64,000 nt of DNA from Rhodococcus sp. OK519 (GTDB lineage: Bacteria; Actinomycetota; Actinomycetes; Mycobacteriales; Mycobacteriaceae), in assembly GCF_003051005.1 (NCBI RefSeq), contig NZ_QAOW01000011.1, positions 1 through 64,000 of the forward strand, in the 5' to 3' direction. A model generated the notes under the pieces. That model saw only the letters and a list, made by a program, of their open reading frames with translations, had not been told where the DNA came from and searched no databases. The position numbers were made by a program, and so were the translations under genes. Positions 56,396 through 64,000 of the stretch are shown piece by piece; positions within the stretch are counted from its first letter, which is position 1; every line of letters begins with the position of its first letter.

Positions 56396-59300
56396 TCAGG
56401 CGCCGAGGCGGAACCCGCTCAGACTCCCCAGCGACCCGAAGTCCATCGAGCCGCTACCGCCGGTACCGCCGCCGGAGTCGACGACGTCGAGTACCTGAAT
56501 CGGCGATGTCGAACCTGCGACACCCGTACCACCCGAGTACACCGCATGAATCTGGTGCGGTCCGTCCGACGTGAACGTGTGGACCAGCTCGGCCACGCCG
56601 TTCACCACCGGGACCGGTCCGCCGATCTCGACACCGCCATCGAAGAACTGCACCGTGCCCGGCAACGACGGCGCGCCGATCACCTGTGCCTTCAACGTGA
56701 ACGACGTCCCTGCGGTCGCCGACTGGGCCGACGACACCACTACCGACGACACCACATCCGACGGATTCGGAGCGGACACCACCACCGGACGCTGCGTCGA
56801 TGTCGACCCTTCGAACCCGGCATCAGCTGTGTACACCGCGGACACTTGGTGTGTCCCCGCCGCCGTGAAGGTGTGGCCGAGGGAGGCAGATCCATTCACC
56901 AGCGCCACCGGCGACCCGATCGGGCTGCCGTTGTCACGGAACTGCACCGAACCGGTCGGCACCGCCGTCCCCGACTGCGCCTGCACCGTTGCCGACAACG
57001 TCGTCTCCACACCCGTCGTCGCCGAACCCGGAGCACCGACCAGCGTCGACGTCACAACATCGACCGGCGCTGGATCCGACACCGTCACGTTCTGGACTGG
57101 CGCCGTCGAGCCGGCGAAACCCGTTGTGCCGGAGTACACGGCCGACACGGCAAACGGACCAGCCACGTTGAAGGTGTACTGCATGCCCGCGTGACCGCTG
57201 CCGTCCACCGCGACCGGAACACCCACATCGACTCCGGCCACCTTGAACTGGACGGTGCCGGCGGTCGGAACCGGCGACACCGCCGCCGAGAGAGTCACCT
57301 GCTGGCCGGTCTCCGCGGTCGTGGGAGCGGTCACCGTCGTGGTGGTGTTCTCGTCCGGAACAACCGGAACGGAAACCGTCACGTTCTGAGCCGAAGCCGT
57401 CGAATTCGTGAACCCGGCAGCACCGGTGAACTCGGCCGTGACCGCGTAGGTGTCAGCAGCATTGAACGTGTACGGCAGGGTCACCGTGCCGCCACTGACC
57501 GCCTGAGACGCACCCACCGGAGCGCCGTTCACCTTGAACTGCACCGACCCCTGGGCTCCCGGCGGGGTGACCGTCGCCGACAAACTCACCGACTGACCCG
57601 TGGCGGCCGCGGCCGGCGCAGTCACCGACAGCGACGTCTCGACATCCGGATCGGCAACCGTGATCGAACCCGGCGCATTCGCCGACACATCAGCGAAGCC
57701 GGATCCACCCGTGAACAAGGCACCGATGCTGTGCGAACCCGTACCCGTGAAGGTGTGCGGAAGCGTCGCAACACCATTCACCACCGCAACCGGAGAACCG
57801 ATTGGCGCACCATTGTCCGTGAACTGAACAGTGCCGACCGCATTGGACGGGCTGACCGTCGCCGACAGATCCACCGACGAACCAGTCGTCGCCGAACCCG
57901 GCACCTGAACCGTCATCGAAGTCAACACATCCGGATCGGTAACCGCCACGGTCTGCGCCGACGCAGACGAGTTCGTGAACCCGGCAGCACCGATGAACTC
58001 AGCCGTCACCGCGAACGAGCCAGCCGCGTTGAACGTGTGAGACAAGCTCGCCGAACCACCGGACACGGCTTGCGGCGCACCCACAGGATTGCCGTTCACC
58101 TTGAACTGCACCGAACCCTGAGCATTCGACGGGCTGACCGTCGCCGACAGAGACACCGACTCACCCGTCTCGGCCGAACCCGGCGCAGTCACCGAAAGCG
58201 ACGTCGTCACATCAGGATCCGACACCGTCACCGTCTGCGCCGTCGCCGACGAATTCACGAACCCGGCAGCGCCGGTGAACTCTGCAGTAACCACGAACGA
58301 ACCAGCGGCATCGAACGTATGCGGCACCGACGCCACACCACCGGTCACCGTCACCGGCGAACCAACAGCGACGCCACCGACCTTGAACTGCACCGCACCC
58401 TGAGCATTCGACGGGCTGACCGTCGCCGACAGAGACACCGACTCACCCGTCTCGGCCGAACCTGGTGCAGTCACCGAAAGCGACGTCGTCACATCAGGAT
58501 CCGACACCGTCACCGTCTGCGCTGCCGCCGACGAGTTCACGAACCCGGGCCCCGCAACGAAGTTCGCGGCAACACTGTGCGAACCCGCACCCGTAAACGT
58601 ATGCGGGAGCATCGCAGATCCATTGGTCACAGGAACCGGAGAACCGATCGGAGAGCCGTTATCGGTGAACTGCACCGTGCCCTGAGCATTGGACGGGCTG
58701 ACCGTTGCGGTCAGGTCCACCGACGAACCCGTCGTCGCCGAGCCCGGAAGACTCAGCGAAAGTGACGTCGTCACATCCGGGTTCGAAACAGCGACGGACT
58801 GCGGCGCAGCGGCGGAAGAGGCAAATCCGGGTCCGGCGATGAACTCTGCCGTGATGTCATGCGAGCCTGCAGCACCGAACGTGTGCTGTACCGATGCCTG
58901 ACCGGCGGCGACGGCGACCGGTGATCCGATGGCCGTTCCGTTGTCCTTGAACTGCACCGCGCCCGCGGCATTCGCCGGCGTCACCGATGCCGACAATGTC
59001 ACCGGCGTGCCCGTCGACGCGGACGCCGGCACTTGAAGCGTCGTCGACGTAGAGGCGTTCACCGTCACGGTTTGCGCCGAAGCCGAGGAGTTCACGAATC
59101 CGCTCCCCGCCACGAAATCCGCGGTGATGCTGTGCGCACCTGTGGTCGTGAACGTGTGCGGCAGTGTCGCCTGGCCGCCCGCCACCGACACCGGCGAACC
59201 GATGTTCGCCCCGTTGTCCTTGAACTGCACCGTCCCCGCCGCATTCGACGGGGTCAGCGACGCCGACAGTGTCACCGGTGCACCCGCCACCGCCGTGGCC

Positions 59301-60112
59301 GGCACCGACACCGACACACCGGTGGTCACCGGCGCATTCACCTGGACATTCTGCGCCGCCGACTGCGACGAGTTCGCGATCACCGTGCCCGGGAACTTCG
59401 CCGTCAGACTGCGCGCACCGGCCGTGGTCGGCGTCCACGCGTAAGTCGCAACCCCCGACGCATTCGACAAGCCCTGCCCGAGCTTCGTCGTCCCGTCGTA
59501 GAACTCGATCGTGCTGCCCTGCCCCGCACCGGTCACTGAGCCGGTCAGAGTGACCGACTGTCCCGTCAGCATTGGTGTCGGCACCGCGGACAGCGTCGTG
59601 GTGGTGGCATCCTTCGCCACCGTGATCGTCGGCCCCTTGTCCGAGTAGGTGCCGCTACCGAGGCTGCCCCCGTAGTGCATCGTGGTCATCAGAGGAGTCG
59701 CGCGGGCACAACTCGCGTTGACCAGGTAGTTGAACGTGAAGGTCTGCGACTTCGGGCTGATGTTTGGATACACAGGCCAGTTACCCGTCACGCGGGTGTA
59801 GTCCGCTGCGACCTCCGGGCCGGAGGTATTGCCACTGACATACGTCAGGCACGCCGGGTGGAGGTCCTTCACGGCCTGAATCCACTCCACCGCGCCACCG
59901 GTGCGCTCGAACTTTGTGGAGACCGCGACGGTCTCCCCCACCGACGGAGTCGAATTGCTGACCGTGCGGGTGAATTTGCTGTTGCCGTCGGACCAAGTCA
60001 CCGACCCCTCCGCCGCCCCGGCCGATCCGATGCCCACTGTCGCCGCGAATCCCGCGGCCAGCGCGAAAACGCTTACTCCGCCGACTATTCGGCGTATTTC
60101 CCTGCCAACCAT
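56396..60112 (-). CDS. Ig-like-repeat surface protein G, 1238 aa, 11 Ig domains
   Basis: The longest paralog. Signal peptide (about 1-33, ending GSAGAA), A-type head (WSDGNSKFTRTVSN, HPACLTYVSGNTSGPE, MHYGGSLGSGTYSDKGP), eleven Ig-like domains and the tail GSMDFGSLGSLSGFRLGA. Several internal domains are near copies, for example those reading SLSVTAPGSAETGESVSLSA, encoded by tandem units 282 bases apart at 58122-58267 and 58404-58549. Its last two domains and its tail closely match gene H. Own promoter module at 60279-60298, about 165 bases upstream, and strong terminator. ATG at 60112 with GAGAGGGAA upstream. Confidence 0.9.
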   Translation of the reverse strand: MVGREIRRIVGGVSVFALAAGFAATVGIGSAGAAEGSVTWSDGNSKFTRTVSNSTPSVGETVAVSTKFERTGGAVEWIQAVKDLHPACLTYVSGNTSGPEVAADYTRVTGNWPVYPNISPKSQTFTFNYLVNASCARATPLMTTMHYGGSLGSGTYSDKGPTITVAKDATTTTLSAVPTPMLTGQSVTLTGSVTGAGQGSTIEFYDGTTKLGQGLSNASGVATYAWTPTTAGARSLTAKFPGTVIANSSQSAAQNVQVNAPVTTGVSVSVPATAVAGAPVTLSASLTPSNAAGTVQFKDNGANIGSPVSVAGGQATLPHTFTTTGAHSITADFVAGSGFVNSSASAQTVTVNASTSTTLQVPASASTGTPVTLSASVTPANAAGAVQFKDNGTAIGSPVAVAAGQASVQHTFGAAGSHDITAEFIAGPGFASSAAAPQSVAVSNPDVTTSLSLSLPGSATTGSSVDLTATVSPSNAQGTVQFTDNGSPIGSPVPVTNGSAMLPHTFTGAGSHSVAANFVAGPGFVNSSAAAQTVTVSDPDVTTSLSVTAPGSAETGESVSLSATVSPSNAQGAVQFKVGGVAVGSPVTVTGGVASVPHTFDAAGSFVVTAEFTGAAGFVNSSATAQTVTVSDPDVTTSLSVTAPGSAETGESVSLSATVSPSNAQGSVQFKVNGNPVGAPQAVSGGSASLSHTFNAAGSFAVTAEFIGAAGFTNSSASAQTVAVTDPDVLTSMTVQVPGSATTGSSVDLSATVSPSNAVGTVQFTDNGAPIGSPVAVVNGVATLPHTFTGTGSHSIGALFTGGSGFADVSANAPGSITVADPDVETSLSVTAPAAAATGQSVSLSATVTPPGAQGSVQFKVNGAPVGASQAVSGGTVTLPYTFNAADTYAVTAEFTGAAGFTNSTASAQNVTVSVPVVPDENTTTTVTAPTTAETGQQVTLSAAVSPVPTAGTVQFKVAGVDVGVPVAVDGSGHAGMQYTFNVAGPFAVSAVYSGTTGFAGSTAPVQNVTVSDPAPVDVVTSTLVGAPGSATTGVETTLSATVQAQSGTAVPTGSVQFRDNGSPIGSPVALVNGSASLGHTFTAAGTHQVSAVYTADAGFEGSTSTQRPVVVSAPNPSDVVSSVVVSSAQSATAGTSFTLKAQVIGAPSLPGTVQFFDGGVEIGGPVPVVNGVAELVHTFTSDGPHQIHAVYSGGTGVAGSTSPIQVLDVVDSGGGTGGSGSMDFGSLGSLSGFRLGA
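58122..58549 (-). repeat. Tandem 282-bp Ig-domain repeat within gene G
   Basis: The stretch from 58122 and the stretch from 58404 are nearly identical for about 140 bases; they differ at a few positions only. The period of 282 bases equals one 94-residue Ig domain. The array is coding and in frame. Confidence 0.85.
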
Positions 60113-60278
60113 GCACTTCCCTCTCGACGACGGCAGTCGGCCGCCAACTCAACGGATCAGGTCTCGACCTGGGACACTGCGCCGATGAGATTAGAGCCCG
60201 GGGCGCGCTGCAGGGCCCATGCCAACCCCTGCAGCCAAACCGCAGCCCGACTCCGCGTCTGTCTGAAATGCGAGTCGA

Positions 60279-60298
60279 ACTCTATAGGACAAACGTCC
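60279..60298 (-). promoter_or_regulatory. Family promoter module (gene G)
   Basis: Minus strand: GGACGTTTGTCC (60287-60298), a perfect GGAC-N4-GTCC palindrome, directly followed by TATAGAGT (60279-60286). Predicted leader about 160 nt. GCCCGACTCCG occurs in the leader (plus strand, 60245-60255) but nearer the -10 than in C and D. Confidence 0.65.
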
Positions 60299-60329
60299 AG
60301 GTCGAGGAGGATTGGCCAGAAACGACTGT

Positions 60330-60357
60330 GGCCCCCCGCGCACTAGCGCGGAGGGCC
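60330..60357. terminator. Terminator after Ig-like gene H
   Basis: GGCCCCCCGCGC pairs with GCGCGGAGGGCC with one mismatch around a 4-base loop, 24 bases past the gene H stop. Confidence 0.8.
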
Positions 60358-60381
60358 GCAGCATATTTCACACGTCAGGCA

Positions 60382-63300
60382 TCAGGATCCGAAACGGAAT
60401 CCGCTCAGGCTGCCGAGGGACCCGAAATCCAGAGACCCGGCACCACCAGCGCCTCCACCGGACTGCACGACGTCGAGGGTCTTCGTCTCCGACGTCGAGC
60501 CCGCTACGCCGATGCCGCCCGAGTACACCGCATGAATCTGACGCGGTCCGCTCTGCGTGAAGCTGTGGGTGAGCTCGGCGAACCCGTCGACCACCGGAAC
60601 CGGGCTACCGATCTCGATGCCACCGTCGAAGAACTGCACCGTGCCCGGCAACGTCGCCGCACCGATCACCTGTGCCTTCAACACGTACGGCGTGCCTACC
60701 GTCGGCGTCTGCGTCGACGCGATCACCACCGACGACACCACATCCGACGGATTCGGCGCCGACACCACCACCGGACGATCCATCGACGTCGACCCCACGA
60801 ACCCGGCATCCGCGGTGTACGCCGCGGACACCTGGCGCGTCCCCACCGAAGTGAAGATGTGGTCGATCGAAGCTGAACCGTTCACCAGCGTCACCGGCAA
60901 CCCGATCGGGCTGCCGTTCTCACGGAACTGCGCCGAACCCGTCGGCGCCGCCGTGCCCGACTGCGCCTGCACCGTGACCGACAACGTCGTCTGCGTACCC
61001 GTCGTCGCCGAGCCCGGAACACCGACCAACGTCGATGTCGCGACATCGACCGGAGCCGGATCCGTCACTGTCACGGTCTGCGCTGACGCCGTCGAGTTCG
61101 TGAACCCGGCAGCACCGGAGAACTCGGCGGTCACCGCGAACGAGCCCGCGGCGTTGAACGTATGCGGCAGCGATGCCACACCACCGGACACCGTCTGCGG
61201 CGAACCGACAGCCACACCGCCGATCATGAATTGCACCGTGCCCTGCGCACTCGACGGCGACACCGTCGCCGACAGGCTCACCGATTCACCGGTCGTGGCC
61301 GTGGCCGGCGCAGTCACCGACAGCGACGTCTGCTGATCGGGGTCGGCGACCACGATCGATCCCGGCGTGGTCGCCGACGCATCCGCGAAGCCCGTACCAC
61401 CCGTGAACGATGCACCGATGCTGTGCGACCCCGCCGCGAACGTGTGCGGCAGCGTCGCAACGCCATTCACCACCGAAACCGGAGAACCGATCGGGTTCCC
61501 GTTGTCAGTGAACTGCACCTCACCCTGCGCACTCTGCGGGGTCAGGTTCGCAACCAGGTTCACCGGTGAACCGGTCGTCGCCGAGCCCGGAACCTCGACC
61601 GTCAACGACGTCTGCTGATCGGGATCCGAAACGACCACGCTTTGCGCGGACGCCGACGAGTCCGTGAACCCGGCAGCGCCGGAGAACTCAGCGGTCACCG
61701 CGAACGAACCCGCGGCGTTGAACGTCCACGGCAGGCTCGCCGTGCCGCTGGACACCGTCACCGGCGCACCGACATCGACACCACCGACCTTGAACTGCAC
61801 AGTGCCACCGGACGGAGCCGGAGCAACCGTTGCCTCCAACGTCACCGCCGTGCCCGTCTGCGCCATGCCCGGCACCGTCACCGTGGTGGTCGTCTGCTGA
61901 TCCGGATCACTGACCACGATCGACGCCGGCGACGAGGCCGACGCATCCGTGAAGCCCGGCCCGCCGGTGAACGACGCGCCGATGCTGTGTGAACCGGCCG
62001 TGAACGTATGCGACAGTGTGGCAACACCATTCACCACCGAAACCGGCGATCCGATCGGGTTCCCGCCGTCGGTGAACTGCACCAAGCCCTGAGCGCCCGC
62101 CGGTGACACCGCCGCCGTCAGGTTTACCGAGGTTCCGGTGACCGCGGTCGCCGGAACATTCAATGTCAACGAGGTGACCGCATCCGGAACGGACACCGCC
62201 ACGGTCTGAGCAGCGGCCGTCGCGTTGGTGAACCCGGCGGCACCGGCGAACTCGGCTGTCACCTCGAAGGAGCCAGCCGCGCTGAACGTGTACGGCAGGC
62301 TCGCGGCACCACCGGAGACGGCCTGCGGCGTACCCACCGGGTTACCGTTGACCCTGAACTGCACCTCGCCCTGCGCCGTCGACGGCGTCACCTGCGCCGA
62401 GAACGTGAGGGACTCACCCGTCTCGGCCGCGCCCGGCGCCGTCACCGACAACGACGTCTCGACATCCGGATCCGCCACCGTCACGGTCTGCGCAGTCGCC
62501 GACGAGGTCGTGTAACCAGCTCCGGCGACGAACTCGGCGCCAACACTGTGCGCGCCCGAAGAACCGAACGTGTGCGAAAGCGTCGCAACACCGTTCGCCA
62601 CCGAAATCGGGCCACCGATCGGATTACCGTTATCGGTGAACTGCACCGCACCCTGCGCGCCCGACGGAGTCACCGTTGCCGCGAGATCGACCGACGAACC
62701 TGTCACGGCCGACGCCGGAACATCCAGCGTCAACGAAGTCACCACATCCGGGTCCGAAACCGTCACCGACTGCGGGCTCGACGTCGAACCACCGAAACCC
62801 GCAACCCCCGAGTACACCGCCGTCACCTCGAACGGGCCAGCGGCGTTGAACGTGTACGGCATCGTCGCGTTACCCGAACCGTCGACGTTCACCGGAGTAC
62901 CCACCAGGCCACCGGCCACCGTGAACTGAACCGTGCCACCCGCTGGAACCGGAGACACACTGGCAGACAACGAGACCGACTCACCCGTCAGTGCAGAAAC
63001 CGGCGTCGACACGGTCGTCACCGTCTGCTGATCGCTGACCGTGACGGTCTGCGGGACGGACGTCGAGCTGGAGTAGCCACTACCTGCGACGAACTCGGCG
63101 GTGATCGTGTGCCCGCCGCTCGTCGGGAAGATGTGCGAATGGGTCGCCACACCGTTGACCGGGGTTACCGGTGAACCGATGTTGGTGCCGCCGTCCTTGA
63201 ATTGCACCTGGCCATTTGCGGCGGACGGGTTCACGGTGGCCGTGAACGTCACAGGCTGCCCCGTGGTGGCCGTAGCCGGAACTTGCAGCGTCGTGGAAGT

Positions 63301-63921
63301 GGCCACGATCGGATCCGCGACCTCGACCTTGACGCCGAACGGGTTGGCGCCAAACTGATTACAGCCGCCACCGACCTTGTAATTGCAGTAATTGATGCCG
63401 CTGTCGTACACCCCGAACGGCTGGGTGGCCGGCACCAGGTAGGTGACGTCGAAGATCAGGCCCTGACCGGACTTGACGACGAAACCGCCCCCGAGGGCCG
63501 AGCAACCACCGTTGCACTTCGCTTCGACCACATTGGTGCCGAGTCCACTGATCGTCGCCCGGTTCGTGACACCGGTGTACGTCAACGTTGCGCTCTGAGC
63601 CACGAACCCGGCCGGCGCGGTGTCGCGCACCCACGTTGTCCACTTCTCGGGAGTGCCGCCCGTGTGATTGATTACCGTCTTGTAGGTGACCAGGTCACCC
63701 GGGTGAACCGTCGACGGACCGACCACCGACTTGGTGTAGTTCATCAGGTCCTGCGTCGCCGTGTTCGTGGTCGGGAAGGTGGCCGCGGTTGCCGGGGCCA
63801 GACCACCCACCGCCAGCCCGACGGCGGCGATACCTGCCAACAGCGGCGTTGCCACTCTTCGGCGTTTCATGGCTACCGCCACCACGGTCGACACGAATAA
63901 TCGTGCCCTTGTTCGGGACAT
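60382..63921 (-). CDS. Ig-like-repeat surface protein H, 1179 aa, 10 Ig domains, DUF11-like head
   Basis: Signal peptide (basic start, core around LLAGIAAVGLAVGGLAPATA). The head (about 55-215) is DUF11-like: DLMNYTKSVVGPSTVHPGDLVTYKTVINHT, then VRDTAPAGFVAQSATLTYTG, with four Cys (CNGGC and CNYKVGGGC) likely in disulfides. Ten Ig-like domains follow, many near copies of one another and of those in G; tail GSLDFGSLGSLSGFRFGS. I start at the ATG at 63921 with AAAGGA upstream; an ATG 17 codons downstream would also give a signal peptide. Its promoter would lie largely beyond the window end; no family palindrome is seen up to position 64000. Confidence 0.88.
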   Translation of the reverse strand: MSRTRARLFVSTVVAVAMKRRRVATPLLAGIAAVGLAVGGLAPATAATFPTTNTATQDLMNYTKSVVGPSTVHPGDLVTYKTVINHTGGTPEKWTTWVRDTAPAGFVAQSATLTYTGVTNRATISGLGTNVVEAKCNGGCSALGGGFVVKSGQGLIFDVTYLVPATQPFGVYDSGINYCNYKVGGGCNQFGANPFGVKVEVADPIVATSTTLQVPATATTGQPVTFTATVNPSAANGQVQFKDGGTNIGSPVTPVNGVATHSHIFPTSGGHTITAEFVAGSGYSSSTSVPQTVTVSDQQTVTTVSTPVSALTGESVSLSASVSPVPAGGTVQFTVAGGLVGTPVNVDGSGNATMPYTFNAAGPFEVTAVYSGVAGFGGSTSSPQSVTVSDPDVVTSLTLDVPASAVTGSSVDLAATVTPSGAQGAVQFTDNGNPIGGPISVANGVATLSHTFGSSGAHSVGAEFVAGAGYTTSSATAQTVTVADPDVETSLSVTAPGAAETGESLTFSAQVTPSTAQGEVQFRVNGNPVGTPQAVSGGAASLPYTFSAAGSFEVTAEFAGAAGFTNATAAAQTVAVSVPDAVTSLTLNVPATAVTGTSVNLTAAVSPAGAQGLVQFTDGGNPIGSPVSVVNGVATLSHTFTAGSHSIGASFTGGPGFTDASASSPASIVVSDPDQQTTTTVTVPGMAQTGTAVTLEATVAPAPSGGTVQFKVGGVDVGAPVTVSSGTASLPWTFNAAGSFAVTAEFSGAAGFTDSSASAQSVVVSDPDQQTSLTVEVPGSATTGSPVNLVANLTPQSAQGEVQFTDNGNPIGSPVSVVNGVATLPHTFAAGSHSIGASFTGGTGFADASATTPGSIVVADPDQQTSLSVTAPATATTGESVSLSATVSPSSAQGTVQFMIGGVAVGSPQTVSGGVASLPHTFNAAGSFAVTAEFSGAAGFTNSTASAQTVTVTDPAPVDVATSTLVGVPGSATTGTQTTLSVTVQAQSGTAAPTGSAQFRENGSPIGLPVTLVNGSASIDHIFTSVGTRQVSAAYTADAGFVGSTSMDRPVVVSAPNPSDVVSSVVIASTQTPTVGTPYVLKAQVIGAATLPGTVQFFDGGIEIGSPVPVVDGFAELTHSFTQSGPRQIHAVYSGGIGVAGSTSETKTLDVVQSGGGAGGAGSLDFGSLGSLSGFRFGS

Positions 63922-64000
63922 TCGAATTCCTTTCCTCACACAGTGATCTCGATGGCGATCGGTGTCGCCTTCTGGTTGATCACCCGTCCCGACCGCGGAT

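Noticed and set aside
54036-58765. Very long plus-strand open frames opposite Ig genes F and G
   Set aside because: They are Arg/His-rich, lack ribosome-binding sites and signal features, and mirror the codon pattern of the well-supported minus-strand genes. They are antisense shadows in GC-rich DNA.
57380-62560. Regular repeats suggestive of a CRISPR or other non-coding array
   Set aside because: The period is 282 bases, in frame, without spacers, and translates to Ig-like domains; no cas genes are present.
43051-63921. Insertion sequence or prophage as the cause of the repeated structure
   Set aside because: I see no transposase, integrase, terminal inverted repeats or phage genes. The repeats are explained by the coding Ig domains.
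43487-63921. Sortase-anchored surface proteins
   Set aside because: No LPXTG-like motif followed by a hydrophobic segment and basic tail occurs at any C-terminus, and no sortase gene is in the window.

Overview
The window looks like a chromosome segment of a mycolic-acid-bearing actinomycete, most likely Rhodococcus or a close relative (Mycobacteriales). The DNA is GC-rich, and the order emb-emb / accD4-pks13-fadD32 / cutinase / antigen-85 pair / aftB-ubiA-phosphatase-glfT2-glf / PGRP amidase / Cof phosphatase / PlsC follows the Mycobacterium tuberculosis Rv3793-Rv3816c cell-envelope locus. Species was not determined.

Layout. (1) 1-384: promoter and boxA leader of an rRNA operon that leaves the window to the left. 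(2) 385-5735: a map-led four-gene operon, a small XRE regulator and an ArsR/SRPBCC pair. (3) 5990-14538: a GT-C-like membrane protein where mycobacteria have aftA, then two tandem Emb arabinosyltransferases. (4) 14753-23179: accD4, pks13 and fadD32, the mycolic acid condensation operon. (5) 23418-29352: F420-type oxidoreductase, Culp6-like cutinase, small lipoprotein, and two mycolyltransferases, one carrying LGFP repeats. (6) 29644-36036: overlapping operon glf-glfT2-PAP2-ubiA-aftB, which makes galactan, the arabinose donor and the terminal arabinan caps. (7) 36119-42986: TipAS-type regulator, divergent SpoIID and PGRP-LGFP peptidoglycan proteins, Cof phosphatase, PlsC acyltransferase. (8) 43051-63921: about 21 kb of nothing but Ig-like-repeat surface proteins, eight intact paralogs on the minus strand plus the remnant of a ninth.

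Regions 3-7 together build the mycolyl-arabinogalactan-peptidoglycan envelope: galactan (Glf, GlfT2), decaprenyl-phosphoarabinose supply (UbiA, PAP2), arabinan (Emb, AftB), mycolate synthesis (AccD4, FadD32, Pks13), mycolate transfer (Ag85 proteins) and peptidoglycan remodelling (SpoIID, PGRP). Several genes here (XRE, both emb, glf, plsC) appear to be leaderless, with a TANNNT box 7-8 bases before the start codon.

Region 8 is the most unusual part. I name the paralogs A (43487-46360), B (46505-48481), C (48590-50011), D (50325-51572), E (51808-53844), F (53907-56213), G (56396-60112) and H (60382-63921). Each has a signal peptide, a head domain (at least four types), 2 to 11 Ig-like domains of about 90-95 residues, and a Gly/Ser-rich C-terminus that in most ends in Phe-Gly-Ser. 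No sortase motif is visible. Four transcription units (C, D, F, G) begin with the same promoter module, a 12-bp palindrome GGACNNNNGTCC (one base off in D) fused to a -10 box, and B has a degenerate copy. This looks like a co-regulated, modular family of cell-surface stalk proteins that grows and decays by recombination; function is inferred only.
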